Part shown: positions 25,893 through 35,242 of the stretch, piece by piece
Layout of the letters: every line of letters starts with the position of its first letter
How positions within the stretch are numbered: the stretch's first letter is position 1
Assembly (NCBI RefSeq): GCF_023156505.1
Contig: NZ_JALNMJ010000017.1
Location: forward strand, 1-64,000
Length of the DNA: 64,000 nucleotides
Reading direction: 5' to 3'
Source of the DNA: Roseibium sediminicola
GTDB taxonomy: Bacteria; Pseudomonadota; Alphaproteobacteria; Rhizobiales; Stappiaceae
Translations under genes and position numbers: made by a program
Notes under the pieces: generated by a model
What the model was told of the DNA's origin: nothing
The model's database searches: none
What the model saw: the letters and a program-made list of their open reading frames with translations, nothing else

Positions 25893-26794
25893 CCGCGGCC
25901 CTTTGTCTTGGTTTTGCCGACCTGGGCGTTCTTGGCAATGAAGTCGATGATCTTGCCGGCGACATCGATCCCGGTCGCCTTCTCAACGCCTTCGAGGCCC
26001 GGCGAGGAGTTCACTTCCATGACCACCGGTCCGTGATTGGAACGCAGCATGTCGACGCCGCAGACATTGAGGCCCATGGATTTGGCCGCTCTGATCGCCG
26101 TCGAGCGCTCCTCCGGCGATATCTTGATGGAGGCCGCGCTGCCGCCGCGATGCAGGTTGGAGCGGAATTCCCCTTCCGCGCCGGTCCGCTTCATCGCGGC
26201 AATGACCTTGCCGCCAACGACCAGGGCGCGGATGTCGGTGCCACCAGATTCCTTGATGAATTCCTGGACCAGGATGTTGACATTGGCGCCGCGGAAGGCC
26301 TCGATCACCGACTTGGCCGAACGTTCCGTATCCGCCAGAACCACACCGATGCCCTGAGTGCCTTCCAGGAGCTTGATCACCACAGGCGCACCGCCAGCGG
26401 TGGACAACACTTCCTCGGTCATTTTGGGATCATGGGCAAAAGTCGTCACGGGCAAGCCGATGCCGTCGCGGGCAAGCAGCTGCATGGAGCGCAGCTTGTC
26501 GCGCGAGCGGCCGATGGCGACCGACTCGTTCAACGGATAGACCCCCATCATCTCGAACTGGCGCAAAACGGCGAGACCATAGAATGTGACCGAGGCGCCG
26601 ATCCTCGGGATGACCGCATCATAGCCGGTCAGCTTGGTGCCGTTATAATAGATTTCCGGCCGCCTTGAGGCGATGTTCATATAACAGCGCAGCGTGTTGA
26701 TGATGTCGAGTTCGTGGCCCTTTTCCTCCGCGGCCTCCTTGAGGCGGCGGTGCGAATAGAGCTCCGGGTTCCGCGCCATCATTGCAATCTTCAT
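25889..26794 (-). CDS. rimK: RimK ATP-grasp ligase (S6 glutamylation type), 301 aa
   Basis: Adds glutamate residues to the C-terminus of ribosomal protein S6 in E. coli and can make poly-glutamate. The RimK pre-ATP-grasp domain (about 1-90) starts [15 protein letters not shown]; the ATP-grasp domain (about 95-290) has the glycine-rich loop [28 protein letters not shown] and the metal-binding [12 protein letters not shown]. The C-terminus is basic (KTKTKGRG). Length matches the 300-aa family. Coupled to the deacylase gene downstream and 83 bp from the protease gene upstream. Confidence 0.93.
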   Translation of the reverse strand: MKIAMMARNPELYSHRRLKEAAEEKGHELDIINTLRCYMNIASRRPEIYYNGTKLTGYDAVIPRIGASVTFYGLAVLRQFEMMGVYPLNESVAIGRSRDKLRSMQLLARDGIGLPVTTFAHDPKMTEEVLSTAGGAPVVIKLLEGTQGIGVVLADTERSAKSVIEAFRGANVNILVQEFIKESGGTDIRALVVGGKVIAAMKRTGAEGEFRSNLHRGGSAASIKISPEERSTAIRAAKSMGLNVCGVDMLRSNHGPVVMEVNSSPGLEGVEKATGIDVAGKIIDFIAKNAQVGKTKTKGRG

Positions 26795-26877
26795 TGGTCC
26801 TTGTCCCCTTGTCTAGGCCTCGCAAAGGCCGGGTTTGACACCGATGGTTCAGTGATCTTTTGCCGGTTGCCCGGTCG

Positions 26878-27351
26878 TTAGTGTTTTGTCGCCGGCGCGG
26901 GTTTGCCGGCCAGAAAGGACCGGCCCGCATGCACCAGAACGTTGTGGCGCCGGATCGCTGTACGCCCCAGGATCATGTCGAATCCCATGTTCGACCGGTC
27001 GGCCAGCGAGACGTCCACATGCCAGTGATGGCTGCCCAGATGCAGCAGGGTCCGGATCACGATCCTCGTTTCCGGCACGCCGCTGGTATTCTTGATGTCG
27101 CGCTGGTCCAGAACCGGCACTTCCACCCTGAAGTCCGCGTGATGCCGGGAGGCCGGCACCCGGAACCGGACCCAGCTGCGCCCGTCCTTCTCGAACACTT
27201 CCTGGTCTTCGGCATGGAGCGCGGAAGTCCGAGCCCCGGTATCGATTTTGGCGCGCATGTCAAACACGCCGAGTTCCGGGAGACTTACGATCTCGCGCCA
27301 GCCGATAATGTCGGCGGCGATTCCCGGACGCCCCTTTTTAGCCCTTGTCAT
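26878..27351 (-). CDS. RimB-like retropepsin-fold protease (putative ATP-dependent zinc protease family), 157 aa
   Basis: The active-site segment AKIDTGARTSALHA (about residues 33-46) is the DTGA motif of retropepsin-like aspartic proteases in the family annotated as ATP-dependent zinc protease; MILGRTAIRRHNVLVHAGRSF near 130 is the second conserved block, here shortened for citation to MILGRTAIRR. Homologues called RimB are encoded beside rimK and affect S6 modification in Pseudomonas. First gene of a three-gene run with rimK and the deacylase. Confidence 0.88.
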   Translation of the reverse strand: MTRAKKGRPGIAADIIGWREIVSLPELGVFDMRAKIDTGARTSALHAEDQEVFEKDGRSWVRFRVPASRHHADFRVEVPVLDQRDIKNTSGVPETRIVIRTLLHLGSHHWHVDVSLADRSNMGFDMILGRTAIRRHNVLVHAGRSFLAGKPAPATKH

Positions 27352-27496
27352 TCACTGAAATCCTGGCCTTTTCCATTGCGGAACACGCGGCCTGTCCAAC
27401 CCATATGGAAAACATTGCATGCCGCGCTGTTGAGCGCAATACGGGTTGCGCCACCCGGATCTTTGCGCCGCTTTCCGAGTGGCACAGCCCTCACCA

Positions 27497-28084
27497 TTAA
27501 CGCTCAAAGGGGTTCTTTGGTTCCCGATCTTCTGACAGGCTGCCGCGTGTTTGCCGGGTCAATTGCTCGATCGCGTCGGCCAGATGCACCTCCTGGATGT
27601 TGTAGTCGCCACGGGCGACGCGAATCTTGTGGGCGGCCAGCATGACCTCGCCCATCGGCACGCCCTCTGGCGGCTTGAAGCGGTAGCTCGCCAGCTCGAT
27701 CAGCAGGCCCAGTGGGTCGCGGAAATAAATTGAATCCATGAAGCCCCGATCCTTCGGGCCACTGTGCTCGATGCCACGCGCCTCCAGCCGCTCCGCGATC
27801 TGGCGGAAGGTTGCCTGGCTGACATCCAGCGCCAGGTGATGCACGCAACCGATGGTCTGCGGCGCCGGTTCGGCGTCTGGCTTGCGGTCCTCATTGGTGA
27901 AGATCGTGATCAGCCGGCCGTCGCCCGGATCGAAATAGAGATGGCTCTGGTTGGCATCGTCCAGGTTGGGCTGTTCGAACACGAACGGCATGCCGAGCAC
28001 GCCTTCCCAAAAATCGATTGAGGTCTGCCGGTCGGCGCCGACCAGCGTGATGTGATGAATGCCCTGGGTCTGGATTTTTTCCAT
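27497..28084 (-). CDS. VOC family (glyoxalase/extradiol-like) protein, 195 aa
   Basis: Two beta-alpha-beta-beta-beta units of the vicinal oxygen chelate fold: GIHHITLVGADRQTSIDFWE with a His ligand at the start, CVHHLALDVSQATF in the middle with the second His, and SIYFRDPLGLLIELASY-type end (here DSIYFRDPLGLLIELA) supplying the Glu. A charged C-terminal tail of about 45 residues extends past the fold. Likely a ring-cleaving dioxygenase or glyoxalase-like enzyme; substrate unknown. Confidence 0.85.
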   Translation of the reverse strand: MEKIQTQGIHHITLVGADRQTSIDFWEGVLGMPFVFEQPNLDDANQSHLYFDPGDGRLITIFTNEDRKPDAEPAPQTIGCVHHLALDVSQATFRQIAERLEARGIEHSGPKDRGFMDSIYFRDPLGLLIELASYRFKPPEGVPMGEVMLAAHKIRVARGDYNIQEVHLADAIEQLTRQTRGSLSEDREPKNPFER

Positions 28085-28284
28085 GCGTCACTTCCCCGTT
28101 CCGTCCACCTAGTATGGCGCGGCGGCGCGGTAAGGCAAACACCTGGTCGGGACAAGAGCCCTTCCCTTCTCATGGAAAAGCGCTAGACTTGTTGCAACCG
28201 CAACAAACAGCCCAAACCGACACGTGCTCCCGCTCCGGCCCGTTGGCGCCGCGGTCCGCGCATGCCGCTCGGCCAGGAAGCCCT

Positions 28285-29265
28285 ATGGACATGCCCACCA
28301 AGGACCCGATGCCTCCCGAGGCAACGGGCAACCGACTTCAGCGCAAACTGGCCAGCCTGACGGAAAACCTGCCGTCCAACACCATCGGCGCGCTCTGGAT
28401 CCTGCTGGCCGCCTTCGGCTTCTCGATCATGGTCACCTTGATCAAGTTCCTCGGCCAGGACCTGTCGGTGTTCCAGATCCTGGTGGTGCGACAGGCGGTC
28501 ATGCTGGCCATTGTCGCCCCGAAGATCCTGAGCGGCCTGCCGCATTCCCTCGAAACCAAGCGGCCGGGGCTGCAGCTGACCCGCATCGCCTTTGCCACCA
28601 CCGCCATGCTGTGCGGCTTCACCGCCGTCATCGAGATGCCGCTGGCGGATGCCACCGCGATCAGCTTCTCGAAAACCTTCTTCATCACCATCTTCGCGAT
28701 CTGGCTCCTGGGCGAGACCGTCGGTGTGCACCGCTGGGGCGCGACCATTGTCGGCTTTCTCGGCGTGCTTCTGATGCTGCGGCCCGACGGCGACGGCCTG
28801 ATCGATCCCTATGCCCTGCTCGCCATCGCGGGTGCCGCCTGCGCCGGCATGGTGATGATCGTGGTGCGCATGCTGACCCGCACCGATCCGCCGGTTACGA
28901 TTCTCACCTACCAGGCGCTCGGTGTCGGTCTGATCATGGCCGCCCCGGCGATCTACACCTGGCAGGCGCCGAGCCTCGGCCAATGGGGGCTGCTAGTGGT
29001 GATCGGCATCATCTCCTGGGCGGCCCAGATGGCCAATATCCGCGCCTTCAAGGCGGGTGAAGCCACCGCCATCGCTTCGCTCGACTATACCCGCCTGCTC
29101 TATGCCACTATCTTCGGCGCTCTGGTCTTCAGCCAGTGGCCACGGGTGGAAACGTTGATCGGCGCCGCCATCATCATCGCTGCCTCGATCTATACCGTCC
29201 GCCGCGAAGCCAAGCGCGGGCGGGAACTGGCAAGAGCTTCCGACGGACGCGGATATAACAGCTAG
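28285..29265 (+). CDS. DMT superfamily (EamA) transporter, 326 aa
   Basis: Ten predicted membrane segments in two EamA repeats, beginning with TIGALWILLAAFGFSIMVTL near residue 35 and ending ETLIGAAIIIAASIYTVRRE. The ATG at 28285 has AGGAAG seven bases upstream; the frame is open for 57 more codons upstream but those are not family-like. Similar in layout to the transporter at 19591. Converges on the acyl-CoA ligase gene with a shared hairpin. Confidence 0.9.
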   Translation: MDMPTKDPMPPEATGNRLQRKLASLTENLPSNTIGALWILLAAFGFSIMVTLIKFLGQDLSVFQILVVRQAVMLAIVAPKILSGLPHSLETKRPGLQLTRIAFATTAMLCGFTAVIEMPLADATAISFSKTFFITIFAIWLLGETVGVHRWGATIVGFLGVLLMLRPDGDGLIDPYALLAIAGAACAGMVMIVVRMLTRTDPPVTILTYQALGVGLIMAAPAIYTWQAPSLGQWGLLVVIGIISWAAQMANIRAFKAGEATAIASLDYTRLLYATIFGALVFSQWPRVETLIGAAIIIAASIYTVRREAKRGRELARASDGRGYNS

Positions 29266-29309
29266 AACCGCTCCACCCGGCATGACAACAACAGGCTGAC
29301 CGAAAAGAC

Positions 29310-29335
29310 GAAACGCGCTCAAATGAGCGCGTTTC
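29310..29335. terminator. Bidirectional hairpin between convergent DMT and acyl-CoA ligase genes
   Basis: GAAACGCGCTCA and TGAGCGCGTTTC are perfect inverted repeats separated by two bases. Located 45 bp after the DMT stop and 24 bp after the ligase stop. T-runs are short on both sides, so efficiency is uncertain. Confidence 0.6.
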
Positions 29336-29358
29336 CTGTAAAGCCAGACCGCTAAGCC

Positions 29359-31029
29359 TCAGGCGCTCTTGGCTTCCGCCATCGCGCGCTTCTGCGCCTC
29401 TTCCTCGACCAGTTCCTTTTTCGACAACTTGCCGACCATGGTCTTCGGCAACTCGTCGCGGAACTCGTATTCGCGCGGCAGTTCGATGGTCGACAGGTGA
29501 TCCTTCAGGAAGGTCTTCATCTCGTCGGCGGTCATCGAATACCCCTCTTTCAACTTGATGAAGGCCTTGGGGCTTTGGCCGCGATATTCGTCCGGCACCG
29601 CGATCACGATGGTCTCGTCGACCGCCTCGTGCTGGTAGATCGCTTCCTCGATCACCCGCGGATAGACGTTATAACCGGAACACAGGATCAGGTCCTTGAT
29701 CCGGTCGACCAGATAGATGAAGCCGTCCTCGTCGACATAGCCGACATCGCCGGTATGCAGGTAACCGTCCTCGGTGATGGTATCGGCCGTGGCATCGGCC
29801 CGTTTCCAGTAGCCTTTCATGATCTGCGGGCCGTGCAGAAGCAATTCCCCCTTCTCGCCCAGCGGCACTTCGGTGACCCGGTCCTCGATGCTGACGAAGC
29901 GGGCCTTGGTGCCCGGCGCCAGCCGGCCGATGGAGCCGGCGCGGCGGCTTTCATCCAGCGGATTGACCGCGGCGACCGGCGAGGATTCCGTCAGGCCATA
30001 GCCTTCGACCAGAACGCAACCGGTGATCTTCTCGAAGCTTTCCTTGACCTCGACCGGCAGCGGCGCGCCGCCGGAAAGACACAGGCGGATGGTGGTAAGG
30101 TCGTATTTCTCGGTCAACGGCGAATTGTTGATCGCGGTGTAGATGGTCGGCACGCCCGGGAACAGCGTCACCTTCTTGCGCACGATCGCATCGAGCAGGG
30201 CTTTCAACTCAAAACGGGGCTGCAGCACCATTTCCGCGCCTAGGATGATCGACAGGTTCTGGGCGACCGTCATGGCAAAGACGTGGAAGAACGGCAGCAC
30301 GCACAGCATGCGTTCCTCCCCCGGCTTGGCCTTTTCGAAGATGCAGCGCATCTGCTCGATATTGGCCGCCAGATTCTTGTGCGTCAGCATAGCGCCCTTG
30401 GGCACACCGGTGGTACCGCCGGTATATTGCAGTACCGCGATGGACTCATCGACATCGATCGCGACCGGCTTGGGCCGACTGCCTTTGGTCTGCAGATCGT
30501 CGAACCAGACATGCGCGTCATCTTTCGGAATATCGGCCAGTTCCTTGCGCTTGAACAGGCTGAACAGCACCTTCTTGACCGTCGGCAGGCAGAAGCTCAT
30601 CGGGCAGACGATGATCTTGTCGAGGATCTTTTCCTTCCGGACGTCCTCGACCTTGTCGTAGATCACCTTCAGATCCATGGTCACCATGATGCGCACATCG
30701 GCATCGCGCGCCTGGAAGGCGATTTCGCGTTCCACATAGAGCGGATTGAAATTGGCGACGGTGCCGCCGATCTTCAGGATCGCAAAGTAGAAGATCGTGT
30801 AATAGGGCGTGTTCGGCAGGCAAAGACCGACATGGACACCTGGACCGACGCCCATGGCCTGCAGGCCGGCGGCCGTGCTGTCGACCAGCGCGCCTATTTC
30901 GCCATAGGTCCAGACCTTGCCCATGAAGTCGGCGGCCGGCCGGGCGCCGAATTGCGCAACGGTCGCCTCGAGATACTCATGTACTGGACGGGGTTCAAAA
31001 CCCGCGTTCCACTCCTCCGCAGTCGTCAT
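29359..31029 (-). CDS. Long-chain fatty acid-CoA ligase (AMP-binding), 556 aa
   Basis: ANL-superfamily enzyme activating a carboxylic acid with ATP and CoA. The P-loop-like motif is YTGGTTGVPKGAML (about residue 210), with GYGLTESSP near 345, LHTGDVGYVDEDGF near 425 and the C-terminal catalytic Lys in PKTMVGKLSKKEL. N-terminal EEWNAGFEPRPVHEYLE fits FadD-type proteins of alphaproteobacteria. ATG 31029 has GGAG seven bases upstream; an in-frame TTG at 31041 precedes that site. A candidate LiuR-type operator lies in the upstream region. Monocistronic. Confidence 0.92.
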   Translation of the reverse strand: MTTAEEWNAGFEPRPVHEYLEATVAQFGARPAADFMGKVWTYGEIGALVDSTAAGLQAMGVGPGVHVGLCLPNTPYYTIFYFAILKIGGTVANFNPLYVEREIAFQARDADVRIMVTMDLKVIYDKVEDVRKEKILDKIIVCPMSFCLPTVKKVLFSLFKRKELADIPKDDAHVWFDDLQTKGSRPKPVAIDVDESIAVLQYTGGTTGVPKGAMLTHKNLAANIEQMRCIFEKAKPGEERMLCVLPFFHVFAMTVAQNLSIILGAEMVLQPRFELKALLDAIVRKKVTLFPGVPTIYTAINNSPLTEKYDLTTIRLCLSGGAPLPVEVKESFEKITGCVLVEGYGLTESSPVAAVNPLDESRRAGSIGRLAPGTKARFVSIEDRVTEVPLGEKGELLLHGPQIMKGYWKRADATADTITEDGYLHTGDVGYVDEDGFIYLVDRIKDLILCSGYNVYPRVIEEAIYQHEAVDETIVIAVPDEYRGQSPKAFIKLKEGYSMTADEMKTFLKDHLSTIELPREYEFRDELPKTMVGKLSKKELVEEEAQKRAMAEAKSA

Positions 31030-31333
31030 CAAGTTCTCCAACGCGTGTTTTTGCGCTCACTCGGCGGACGGGCCGTCGACCTGAAATCCGAAAAGCGCCT
31101 CCACGCGCCTTTCCAAACTCCCCCCTTCAGGTCCCGGCCGCCAATGAGGCGTCGCCTCTTTGGGTTCCTCCTGACATGACGCAACCTTACGTTCACGTCA
31201 ACTCGCGACGTTACGACACCCTAGCATTTTTTTGCGCGCGCACAGTCATCAAAATTAGATATGTCGGCTGGAGAAATTGGCAATAGCCACGCCAAATCAA
31301 AAACTTAACCAAAGGAAATCAGAACCGGAAAAG
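31030..31333. other. Intergenic region upstream of the acyl-CoA ligase
   Basis: 304 bp without a gene. Besides the candidate operator at 31187-31201 it contains an AT-rich run near 31225-31270 with a T7 stretch. The 3' end of the leftward AAA ATPase gene lies at its right end. Confidence 0.4.
31187..31201. promoter_or_regulatory. Candidate LiuR-type (MerR family) operator upstream of the acyl-CoA ligase
   Basis: TTACGTTCACGTCAA is an imperfect palindrome of two ACGT half-sites, close to the LiuR consensus as I recall it (TTTACGTTTACGTAAA-like), a regulator of branched-chain amino acid and fatty acid breakdown in proteobacteria. It lies 158 bp upstream of the ATG. Assignment is by motif memory and position. 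Confidence 0.35.
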
Positions 31334-32491
31334 TCACCGCTTCGGCCAGGACCAATTGGGTGTATCGACACCGTCCACAACCGTTTCGCCCAGTTCCTTG
31401 CGCAAGTCGTAGCGCAGACAGGCCTCCTCCTTGGCGAGTTCCGTCACCAGTGTTTCGGCGTGGGAGACAACAATCACCTGGGTCTTTTGCGCAGCCAATG
31501 CGATCAGTCTCGCCAGCGGCTCCAGCAGGGCCGGATGCAGGCTCGTCTCCGGTTCGTTGAGCACGATCAGCGGCGCCGGCCGGGGCGACAGCAGCGCCGC
31601 CGTCAACAGCAGATAGCGCAGCGTGCCGTCGGAAAGTTCGCTGGCCCGCAGCGGCCGCAGCAGGCCCTTCTGGCGCATCAGCAATTCGAAATAGCCGTCA
31701 TTGACGGTGATCTGGATCGCGGCGCCCGGAAAGGCATCGTCGATGGCGTCCGCCAAAGCGCGCTCGTCGCCGATTTCCAGGATGGTCTGCAGCGCCGCCG
31801 CCAGATCGCCGCCATCGCCGCTGAGCACCGGCGTTCTGGTGCCGATCTTGGGAAACCGTGCCGGGGCGTCCCGGTCGGTGCGCAAATGGTCGTAGAACCG
31901 CCATGCGCGCATGCGCTCGCGCATCACAAGGAGTTCCAATCCGTCCTTGGGATCGGCGGCATGGGTCATCATGCTGTCGAAGCGGGCAAGATTCTGGAAC
32001 ACCGGCACCCGTTGCCCCTGGCTGTTCAGAACCCGGGCCGTCGGACCGTTGCGGCCGGCGATTTCGTTGGATCGCGACAGTGCCTCCCCAGCCCACAGCG
32101 CCTCGGCCTTGATCTCCGGGTCCATGGAAAACAGCGACCGGCCGGCATCTGCCGGCAGGCCGAGATCGATGGCATAGCCGTAATCCTCGTCGGCAAAGCC
32201 GAGCTTCAGGCTGACCACTCTCTTGCGCACGGTGCCCTGCACCGGAACCTCGCCTTTCTTCATCGCCCGCGAGAACGCTTCGGGCCCGGCCCAGAGTGTC
32301 GAATTCAGGCCGCCCTCGGCCGCCAGAGACGCGATTGCCTGCCCTTGGGCGACTTCCGCCAGCAGCCGGATCGAGCGGTAGAGGCTCGACTTGCCGCTGC
32401 CGTTCGCGCCGGTTACCAGCGTGATCCGGTCAAGAGGCAGGATGAGGTCGCGAAGGGAGCGGTAACCGGAAACCGCAAGGGTGAGGATCAT
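31334..32491 (-). CDS. AAA family ATPase (SMC-like, COG4637/AAA_21 type), 385 aa
   Basis: RecF/SMC-like ATPase starting MILTLAVSGYRSLRDLILPL, Walker A GANGSGKSSLYRSI (about residues 29-42), signature-like ELSDGTLRYLLLTAALL near 285, Walker B PLIVLNEPETSLHPAL and switch His VVSHAETLV. The insert between Walker A and the signature lacks a long coiled coil. Such single-gene predicted ATPases are widespread and uncharacterised. No OLD/TOPRIM nuclease domain or partner gene is present. Divergent from the membrane protein at 32591. Confidence 0.88.
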   Translation of the reverse strand: MILTLAVSGYRSLRDLILPLDRITLVTGANGSGKSSLYRSIRLLAEVAQGQAIASLAAEGGLNSTLWAGPEAFSRAMKKGEVPVQGTVRKRVVSLKLGFADEDYGYAIDLGLPADAGRSLFSMDPEIKAEALWAGEALSRSNEIAGRNGPTARVLNSQGQRVPVFQNLARFDSMMTHAADPKDGLELLVMRERMRAWRFYDHLRTDRDAPARFPKIGTRTPVLSGDGGDLAAALQTILEIGDERALADAIDDAFPGAAIQITVNDGYFELLMRQKGLLRPLRASELSDGTLRYLLLTAALLSPRPAPLIVLNEPETSLHPALLEPLARLIALAAQKTQVIVVSHAETLVTELAKEEACLRYDLRKELGETVVDGVDTPNWSWPKR

Positions 32492-32590
32492 GAAGCCTCT
32501 TTGGAAAAGATGGTAAATTCAGCGATTTTTTGGCAAGATTGCAACTTGTGAACGTCAGGCCTCAGGCGTGCCCGGGTGGAGTTCAGCACA

Positions 32591-33136
32591 ATGTACAGTC
32601 CGAGGGAAGCGGAAGAAGACGGCCACGCCCTGAACCTGGCCATCCTGTTCTTTGCCGTTCTGGCCATTGTCATCACCCTTTATCTGCATCACGACGGCGC
32701 CCTGAAATACTGGTTGCTTGACAATTTCGGCGAACACACGACCGGCACCGTGCTGTCTCTGGAAGACGCTCCGGACAACGCCGGTGATCTGCAGACCCGC
32801 AAGCGCGAAAACCCGCGCAACTACCTGAAAAACTCAAAAGCCTGGGTCCACGGCCAGAGACTGCATATCGAATACAAGCCGGACGGCCCTGTTCCCCTGA
32901 TCCTCACCGTCACGCTTCCGGACGACATGGTCGGCAAGCCGGTGACCGACACGCTTGCGGTTTCCTACCTGCCGGCCAACCCGCGCATCGCCTACCCGAC
33001 CGACTATCTGTCCGAATTCGCCCTGGACAGCAGGATCGCGCTCTGGGCACTGGCCGTCGGCGCTTTCGTGCTGATCTTCGGCTACGACGCTGTCAAGGCG
33101 TGGCTCGGGTTCCGCCGGAACATGCACCGCTACTGA
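32591..33136 (+). CDS. Membrane protein of unknown function, 181 aa
   Basis: Two hydrophobic helices, at about residues 17-35 (LAILFFAVLAIVITLYL) and 152-172 (IALWALAVGAFVLIFGYDA), flank a periplasmic or cytosolic beta-rich domain of about 110 residues. The layout resembles DUF3592-type proteins. Start is uncertain between GTG 32576 and ATG 32591; a GGAG lies ten bases before the latter. Its 3' end is 16 bp from the convergent adenine deaminase gene. Confidence 0.75.
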   Translation: MYSPREAEEDGHALNLAILFFAVLAIVITLYLHHDGALKYWLLDNFGEHTTGTVLSLEDAPDNAGDLQTRKRENPRNYLKNSKAWVHGQRLHIEYKPDGPVPLILTVTLPDDMVGKPVTDTLAVSYLPANPRIAYPTDYLSEFALDSRIALWALAVGAFVLIFGYDAVKAWLGFRRNMHRY

Positions 33137-33152
33137 CGGAAGCCCGGCGCGA

Positions 33153-34874
33153 TCACGAACCCTGGTCGATCAGCTCGAATTTGTTGACATCGAAGACACC
33201 GAAATCGGTGATCTTCAGATGCGGGATGACCGGCAGCGGCAGGAAAGCGACCTGCAGGAAGGGTTCGGCCAGCGTGCAGCCAAGATCCTTCGCTGCCGCG
33301 CGCAGCTCTTCCAGATGCTCCTTGACGGTCTCGAACGGCTCCAGGCTCATCAGGCCGGCCAGGGGCAAGGCCAACTCCGCCTTGACCCCGTCGCTGTCGG
33401 CGACCGCAAAGCCGCCCTTCATGGCGATCACCCGGTTGACCGCATGGGCCATCGCCTCCTCATTGGCGCCGACCACGCAGATATTGTGGCTGTCATGGCC
33501 GACCGACGAGGCGATCGCCCCCCGTTTCATGCCGAAGCCGTTGACGAAACCGAGCCCGATATTGCCGGTGCCCATGTGACGCTCAACGACGGCGACCTTC
33601 AGGACATCCTGATCGAGATCGGCCAGGGTCTTGCCGCCGGTCACCGGCAGGGTCCGCTTCAGATGCTCGGTGATGATGCGGCCCGGCACGACGCCGATCA
33701 CGTCGGCTTCGCTGTTGCGGGCCGGAATGTCGAATTTCGCGGCCGTCACCGGCCCCACCTTGACACTGTCCAAGCCGACGGGCGGCACGATCGTCCGTTT
33801 TGCAAAGGCGTCGTCACTGGCGATCACGCCGCCGCAAATCACCTCGGCCACACGGCAGTCGTCGAAATCGCTCAGCAGCGCGATATCCGCGCGCTTGCCC
33901 GGCGCGATCACGCCCTTGTCCTTCAGGCCGAAAGCATTCGCCGCCGACAAGCTGGCCGCCCGGTAGGCGTCGAGCGGCCGGATGCCCTTGGCGATCAAGC
34001 GGCGGATCATGCTGTCGAGATGGCCTTCCTCGGCAATGTCGAGCGGGTTGCGGTCGTCCGTGCACAGCGCCACGAAGGCCGAGACATCCGGCGTCAGGAT
34101 CGGCGCCAGCGCCTCCAGGTCCTTGGACACCGAGCCCTCGCGCATCAGGATGGTCATGCCCTTGGTGAGCTTTTCCAGGGCTTCCTCGGCCGAGGTCGCC
34201 TCATGGTCGGTGCGGATGCCGGCCGCGAGATAGCCGTTGAGCCCGAGCCCGCCGAGCAGCGGCGCGTGGCCGTCGATATGGCCGTCCTGAAAAGCCGCCA
34301 GCTTGGCAAGCACCTTCGGATCGCGTGCCAGAACACCCGGAAAATTCATGAATTCCGCGAGGCCGATCACCTTTTCGTGGTCGCGGAACGGCAGAAGATC
34401 CTCGATTTCCAGACAGGCTCCGGCGGTTTCGAAAGCCGTTGCGGGCACGCAGGACGACAGGTTGACCCGAAGATCCATCACCGTTTGGAGCGAACTGTCG
34501 AGGAAATAGCGAATGCCGTCGGCACCCAGCACATTGGCGATCTCATGGGGATCGCAGATCGCGGTGGTGACCCCGTGCGGCAGGACGCAGCGATCGAACT
34601 CGAACGGCGTCACGAGCGAGGATTCCACATGCAGATGCGTGTCGATGAAGCCCGGGACGGCCGTCAGTCCGGAACCCTCAATCGTACGGTCTCCCGCATA
34701 GTCGCCGTGTGTGCCGACAATCCGGTCGCCGACAATGGCGATATCTGTCTCGACCGTGGACCCGTCGACAACGCTGAACAGCCGGACATTCTTTATCACC
34801 AGGTCCGCGGACACCTCCCCCGCGCCTGCTGCAATCGCCCTTGAAAGGAATGTTTCATCGTGTCTGGCCGGCAT
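33153..34874 (-). CDS. ade: Adenine deaminase, 573 aa
   Basis: Amidohydrolase converting adenine to hypoxanthine and ammonia. The N-terminal beta domain ([15 protein letters not shown]) leads to the metal-binding [18 protein letters not shown], the Ade signature. Further landmarks are [36 protein letters not shown] and the C-terminal [20 protein letters not shown] 34874 has GGAG nine bases upstream; an in-frame ATG at 34907 lies before that site. Length equals that of bacterial Ade (570-590 aa). Works in purine salvage; the neighbours do not suggest an operon. Confidence 0.95.
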   Translation of the reverse strand: MPARHDETFLSRAIAAGAGEVSADLVIKNVRLFSVVDGSTVETDIAIVGDRIVGTHGDYAGDRTIEGSGLTAVPGFIDTHLHVESSLVTPFEFDRCVLPHGVTTAICDPHEIANVLGADGIRYFLDSSLQTVMDLRVNLSSCVPATAFETAGACLEIEDLLPFRDHEKVIGLAEFMNFPGVLARDPKVLAKLAAFQDGHIDGHAPLLGGLGLNGYLAAGIRTDHEATSAEEALEKLTKGMTILMREGSVSKDLEALAPILTPDVSAFVALCTDDRNPLDIAEEGHLDSMIRRLIAKGIRPLDAYRAASLSAANAFGLKDKGVIAPGKRADIALLSDFDDCRVAEVICGGVIASDDAFAKRTIVPPVGLDSVKVGPVTAAKFDIPARNSEADVIGVVPGRIITEHLKRTLPVTGGKTLADLDQDVLKVAVVERHMGTGNIGLGFVNGFGMKRGAIASSVGHDSHNICVVGANEEAMAHAVNRVIAMKGGFAVADSDGVKAELALPLAGLMSLEPFETVKEHLEELRAAAKDLGCTLAEPFLQVAFLPLPVIPHLKITDFGVFDVNKFELIDQGS

Positions 34875-35242
34875 GTTTCTTCTCCGATTCTTTTCTGTCA
34901 CCGACAATACGGATGTTCACCGTTCCGGCAACGGTTTCACACCGCTGCAGAGCCCGGTCCAGAAAAAGGGGCAAGGACCGGCAAAACCAGCCCGTGACGC
35001 TTGCCAGCTGTTTCTGCGGCCCCATTTACCTTCCTCTAGGGCAACGGGTCGCTACCTGAACTTAAATTTTTTCTTCTTTCTATTCAGGCAATTACCGCAC
35101 TGCAAAGCAGAATCAACGCGCTGCGGCAGCGAAATCGAATTGACAGAATGCGGTTTCAGTCGAATAATTTCATCAAGATAAATTATTCTGGATCGCCCCC
35201 AACAAACAAAAAATGGCGGCCGGAAAGGGAGGAGCGAGAACG
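34875..35242. other. Intergenic region between adenine deaminase and the ROK regulator
   Basis: 368 bp with promoters for both divergent genes. AT-rich from about 35055 to 35215. It contains the inverted repeat at 35162-35188 and no gene. No purine riboswitch could be recognised ahead of ade. Confidence 0.5.
35162..35188. promoter_or_regulatory. Candidate operator of the ROK regulator
   Basis: GAATAATTT and AAATTATTC form a perfect nine-base inverted repeat with a nine-base spacer, 54 bp upstream of the proposed GTG start of the ROK gene. ROK repressors bind AT-rich repeats of this kind and often control their own operon. No second copy was seen before frcC or the kinase gene. Confidence 0.4.

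Noticed and set aside
31334..33136. AAA ATPase and membrane protein as a two-gene defence system
   Set aside because: The genes are divergent, not an operon, the ATPase has no nuclease or other effector domain, and no other defence gene is nearby.
33219..34844. A 541-codon plus-strand frame inside the adenine deaminase region
   Set aside because: Shadow of ade; composition is that of a reversed GC-rich gene.
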